The position numbers were made by a program, and so were the translations under genes. A stretch of 64,000 nt of DNA from Echria macrotheca. Taxonomy: Eukaryota; Ascomycota; Sordariomycetes; Sordariales; Schizotheciaceae. The DNA is taken from contig MU839832.1 in assembly GCA_030411725.1 (NCBI GenBank), forward strand, positions 1,302,001 through 1,366,000. Reading direction: 5' to 3'. The first letter of the stretch is position 1. The number at the start of each line of letters is the position of its first letter. Positions 61,515 to 64,000 of this stretch are shown in pieces. The notes beneath the pieces are model-generated. The model had not been told where the DNA came from and ran no database searches. It worked only from the letters and a program-made list of their open reading frames with translations.

Positions 61515-62075
61515 ATGGATTTATACGAGCGACTCCCTCTTGACAAGACCAAATCTGAGATTCGGCTGCTCTGCCTCACCTCGTGTGAGCCTCCCTCACC
61601 GACGTCAGCATCGTCTCGGCCCCAGCTTTCCGGTTTCCTCAGTGTGGTGCGGCTCGAGGGCCGGCGACGTCGGAGACTTCCGTACCGAACAATCTCATAT
61701 GCCTGGGGCGAGCCGGTATTCTCGGAAGGACTAGTGCTTAATGACGGGTATTGTCTCGCCGTGACGCCGAGCGTCGTCGACGCACTGAGTACCTTCTGGC
61801 ATCATCCCGAACCGCAACCCGTGGCCCAGGGCAAAGGCTGGGAGGGAAGTGAGGACCTCAGCGATGGCGATCTGGAGAGCCCCATTGTTGAGGAGGAGCC
61901 ACAGGCGCTGCTTCGCGACCCTCCGGGAATGCTCTTCTGGGTCGACCAGGTGTGTATCGACCAGAGCAACAACTCTGGAGTCAAGACTGGAGTGTTTTAC
62001 AGGGACGGCTGTGGGTTATACGACCTACGTGCCCCGATGTACATTCGGCCTGGTCTGCTACCCATTACATGCTGA
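61515..62075 (+). pseudogene. truncated HET-domain gene fragment
   Basis: The 186-residue frame begins with the N-terminal part of a HET (heterokaryon incompatibility) domain: IRLLCL, then LPYRTISYAWGEPVFSEGLVLNDGYCLAVTPSVVDAL, and LFWVDQVCIDQSNN, which are the first two conserved HET blocks. Directly after CIDQSNN the similarity stops. The expected continuation with the third block (the helix that follows, then WLG) is missing, and the frame ends after ~40 unrelated residues (GVKTGVFYRDGCG...). No splice pair that restores the block was found in the next 270 bases. It is most likely a remnant of a larger HET gene cut by deletion, though expression as a short protein is possible. HET proteins trigger cell death on fusion of unlike strains. 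Confidence 0.7.
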
Positions 62076-62343
62076 GACGGAGGGAGAAGCATCCAAGATG
62101 ATGGGCGGATTGAACCCTTTCCCTAATGACGTGGTGTCAAGTTCACATGCAATGGCGACGGTTACCACATCCCGAGCCATGCCGATGGAACGTGACGTTC
62201 GTGTACAGAGTGGACTCAAACACGGCTCTATTATATAGGTAGTACATGGTGTACATGGTATCTCCAAACACGGCTCCCGGCGTCTTTCTCGGGCTTCCTC
62301 CTCGCAACGGACCCGCTTCTCTATGAACCCAGCACTGTCAAAC

Positions 62344-62865
62344 TCACGGAACCCTCGTCTTGAGCTGTACGCCGTGCCACTGCTTGACCAGGTCACCCAG
62401 AGCCGCGTTGACCATGCGCTGCTGCTTGAGCATGTTCAATCCGCGGAAGCGCTCCGAGCTCACGTCGATGTAGTACATGGACCCGCACCCGCCCGAGATG
62501 TCGCGGACCTCGAGGTCGGCGACGGGCGCGAGCTCGGCCACCAACTTATCCCATATCTCCACCTCGCCGTCCGACATGGACTCGGGCTTCTCGAGCGCTT
62601 CCGGCGCCGGCGCCGACGTGGACGCTTCTTGTCGACGGGCTGTCGAGGCGGAGAAGAGTCTCCTCGAGGCGGCAGGCTGTGGGGGAATTGCTGGGGCGAG
62701 GCTCGAGGGGGAGATGACGGTTCGTTGGAGCGGTACGAGACTAGGCGCAAGCGAGGAGAATGGTTGTGTTGTCTGGCGGCGCACCAGTCGAGAAGCTTGT
62801 TGGGGAGCTTCGGAGCGGAGGGCAGCTGCGCCGGCGCGCGCCCGGAGACAAGCGCGGCAAATCAT
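62344..62865 (-). CDS. mitochondrial BolA-like protein (BolA3/Aim1-type)
   Basis: This is an intronless 173-residue protein. The first ~85 residues are Arg, Ser and Ala-rich with few acids (ARAGAALRSEA..., RRLFSASTARRQ), a long mitochondrial presequence. Residues ~110-170 form the BolA domain: LEVRDISGGCGSMYYIDVSSERFRGLNMLKQQRMVNAAL...WHGVQLKT. The Cys in SGGCGSMY and the His in LVKQWHGVQL match BolA3-type proteins, which use them to bind a [2Fe-2S] cluster together with a monothiol glutaredoxin. BolA3 helps load [4Fe-4S] clusters on lipoate synthase and succinate dehydrogenase. Length is longer than yeast Bol3 (118) because of the presequence. The ATG at 62865 begins the presequence. Confidence 0.9.
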   Translation of the reverse strand: MICRACLRARAGAAALRSEAPQQASRLVRRQTTQPFSSLAPSLVPLQRTVISPSSLAPAIPPQPAASRRLFSASTARRQEASTSAPAPEALEKPESMSDGEVEIWDKLVAELAPVADLEVRDISGGCGSMYYIDVSSERFRGLNMLKQQRMVNAALGDLVKQWHGVQLKTRVP

Positions 62866-63855
62866 AATTTTGGGTTGCGGGTTGGGAATCTAGGGATCGC
62901 CGAAGGGACGGTCACCTGGCTCTGGTACTGGTTGCAGGGCGTGATTACGACTTTGCTCGATCGATCGTGGGGAGCTAGGACTTCGGAGGCAGACAGTTCG
63001 TTGCGATGTGACGGTTGGTCTTTTTTTGTCAGGCGGTCCCGGAATCCCGGAGCGAGCAGAGCAGCTTTGGGTGGGGCAATCTGAATTGGGATTTCTGATT
63101 GGCTGGGTTTCGCCAGAGGTGGGGGTGGGACTTTTGGTTCGACTCGTTCGAGATTCTTTCGCAAATTCGCTTCGCATCGAGACAACTCACAAGGACACCA
63201 TCTCCGTTCTCTCTGCTGGAACTTTGAGAACTGTCCAGCTTCCATTTGCCACTGATTAAGACAATGTCTGGACCTTCCTGTTGCGATCTGGCCGTCGCTC
63301 TGCGCTGGGAGATTGGTATCAAGCCTCGGTCGAATCAGCGCGTAGCTTTCGGCAGCACGTGAGAGCCCCTATTCTCTGTCTTCTGTACCTTCCTCAGCAG
63401 GTTGGATGGTTTGATTGGGCTGTTCCTTTCAAGCAACTGCCACCCAATGTCTCTCGGCCAATCTCGTTCTGAACCTCGGTGTTCAACAGCTTATACGGCT
63501 TTTTGCTCATCACTGCCCGTAATTGTGCAGGCTGCCGCTCTCTCTCCAGCACCACAGACCACACACCACAGGGCTGCGATGCGCCGAAGCGGTTGCAACT
63601 CAATCACGTTGTGCTGTCGCAGGACCACAGCATCGCCCCTTTTACATTGCACTGTAACCTCGGCGGGGCAGCGAACCACTCCTTTTCAGAAGCCCAACCT
63701 GGTTCGGAAGAAAGATTCGGAGACTCCCGCCAGCAAAGCCGGCACCAGCGATTGGCCTAAGAGCCGGCTCACGTCTTCTCGCGGGACGCGCCAGTTACGC
63801 GACTGACTCAAGCCTTCTGGACGATTGTGTAACTTGGCAAGGAGACTCGCAAACA
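62866..63855. promoter_or_regulatory. divergent promoter region near right edge
   Basis: This region separates the BolA3-like gene (minus) from the gene that begins at 63856 (plus). Open frames at 63008-63259 and 63402-63806 are of low quality. The frame at 63577-63806 starts with an Arg/Ser-rich segment that could look mitochondrial, but it has no partner exon that I can support. Confidence 0.4.
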
Positions 63856-64000
63856 ATGACAGACACGGTCAATGTCCCAATCTATCCTGCAGGATTCCGA
63901 GATCCGACAATCTATACGCAACCGCCTTGGTATTCCTCCGTCCGGCTTCTCTACTATTTCGCGCAATTTTTTACGAGCTCGTGTGATGCTGTTGCGGCCG
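63856..64000 (+). CDS. 5' end of an unidentified gene (cut by window edge)
   Basis: From the ATG at 63856 the frame is open to the last base (48 complete codons): MTDTVNVPIYPAGFRDPTIY, then TQPPWYSSVRLLYYFAQFFT and a few more residues. The ATG has a good context (AAACAATGA). The segment with Trp, Tyr and Phe (VRLLYYFAQFF) may be the start of a membrane or amphipathic helix. Too little is present to name a family, and an intron could begin anywhere after this. Confidence 0.45.
   Translation, partial: MTDTVNVPIYPAGFRDPTIYTQPPWYSSVRLLYYFAQFFTSSCDAVAA

Noticed and set aside
63402..63806. + strand open frame before the right-edge gene
   Set aside because: Its N-terminal part begins at a non-ATG codon, a second frame is open over the same span, and no homologous motif was seen.

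Overview
This window is nuclear DNA of a filamentous ascomycete. The coding GC is high, introns are short (46-79 nt) with GTRNGT donors and CTRAY branch sites, and the gene set is typically fungal: a class II hydrophobin, a HeLo-domain protein, a HET-domain fragment, a BIM1-like protein, and Doa10. The style fits the Sordariomycetes, possibly the Sordariales or Chaetomiaceae; that placement is inference. There are about 25 protein genes, several of them intronless, and one tRNA. I saw no clear transposon, rRNA or CRISPR-like array.

Layout. 0-8 kb: initiator tRNA-Met, a class II hydrophobin (-), an F-box protein (-), a LanC-like zinc protein (-) and a small secreted protein (+), separated by gene-poor DNA. 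8-13.6 kb: a gene made of three 70-residue tandem repeats plus two C2H2 zinc fingers that is broken by one in-frame TAG, a mitochondrial membrane-anchored protein, and a secreted protein. 13.6-16.8 kb is gene-free apart from possible relics. 16.8-20.4 kb: a large HeLo / pseudokinase / trypsin-like protease fusion, the most unusual gene here. 21.4-27 kb: a desaturase-like membrane enzyme with an odd 400-nt intron, and a SHE10/OSW7-like ER protein ending in KDEL. 27.4-36 kb: the ER ubiquitin ligase Doa10/Ssm4 and a TDT-family anion/dicarboxylate transporter.

36.6-45.9 kb: a bicovalent-flavin oxidase, a tandem pair of RNase H-fold genes (one catalytic, one with its active site mostly lost), an orphan protein and a small secreted protein. 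46.3-52.4 kb: a cytochrome P450 and an arginyl-tRNA synthetase whose two in-frame starts suggest mitochondrial and cytosolic forms. 52.8-58.5 kb: a ferric/cupric reductase with a Met-rich N-terminus, divergent from a BIM1-like copper-acquisition protein, then a GPI-anchored Ser/Thr-rich protein. 59.3-64 kb: a nine-exon sugar transporter, a truncated HET-domain fragment, a BolA3-like mitochondrial protein and the start of a gene that runs off the right edge.

Functional themes. The reductase and BIM1-like pair could form a copper-uptake module. The HeLo fusion and the HET fragment belong to the fungal self/non-self recognition and programmed cell death repertoire. BolA3, ArgRS and the anchored protein at 10.7 kb serve mitochondria; Doa10 and the KDEL protein serve the ER. 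All exon structures were worked out by hand from splice signals and reading-frame continuity, without transcripts or database searches.
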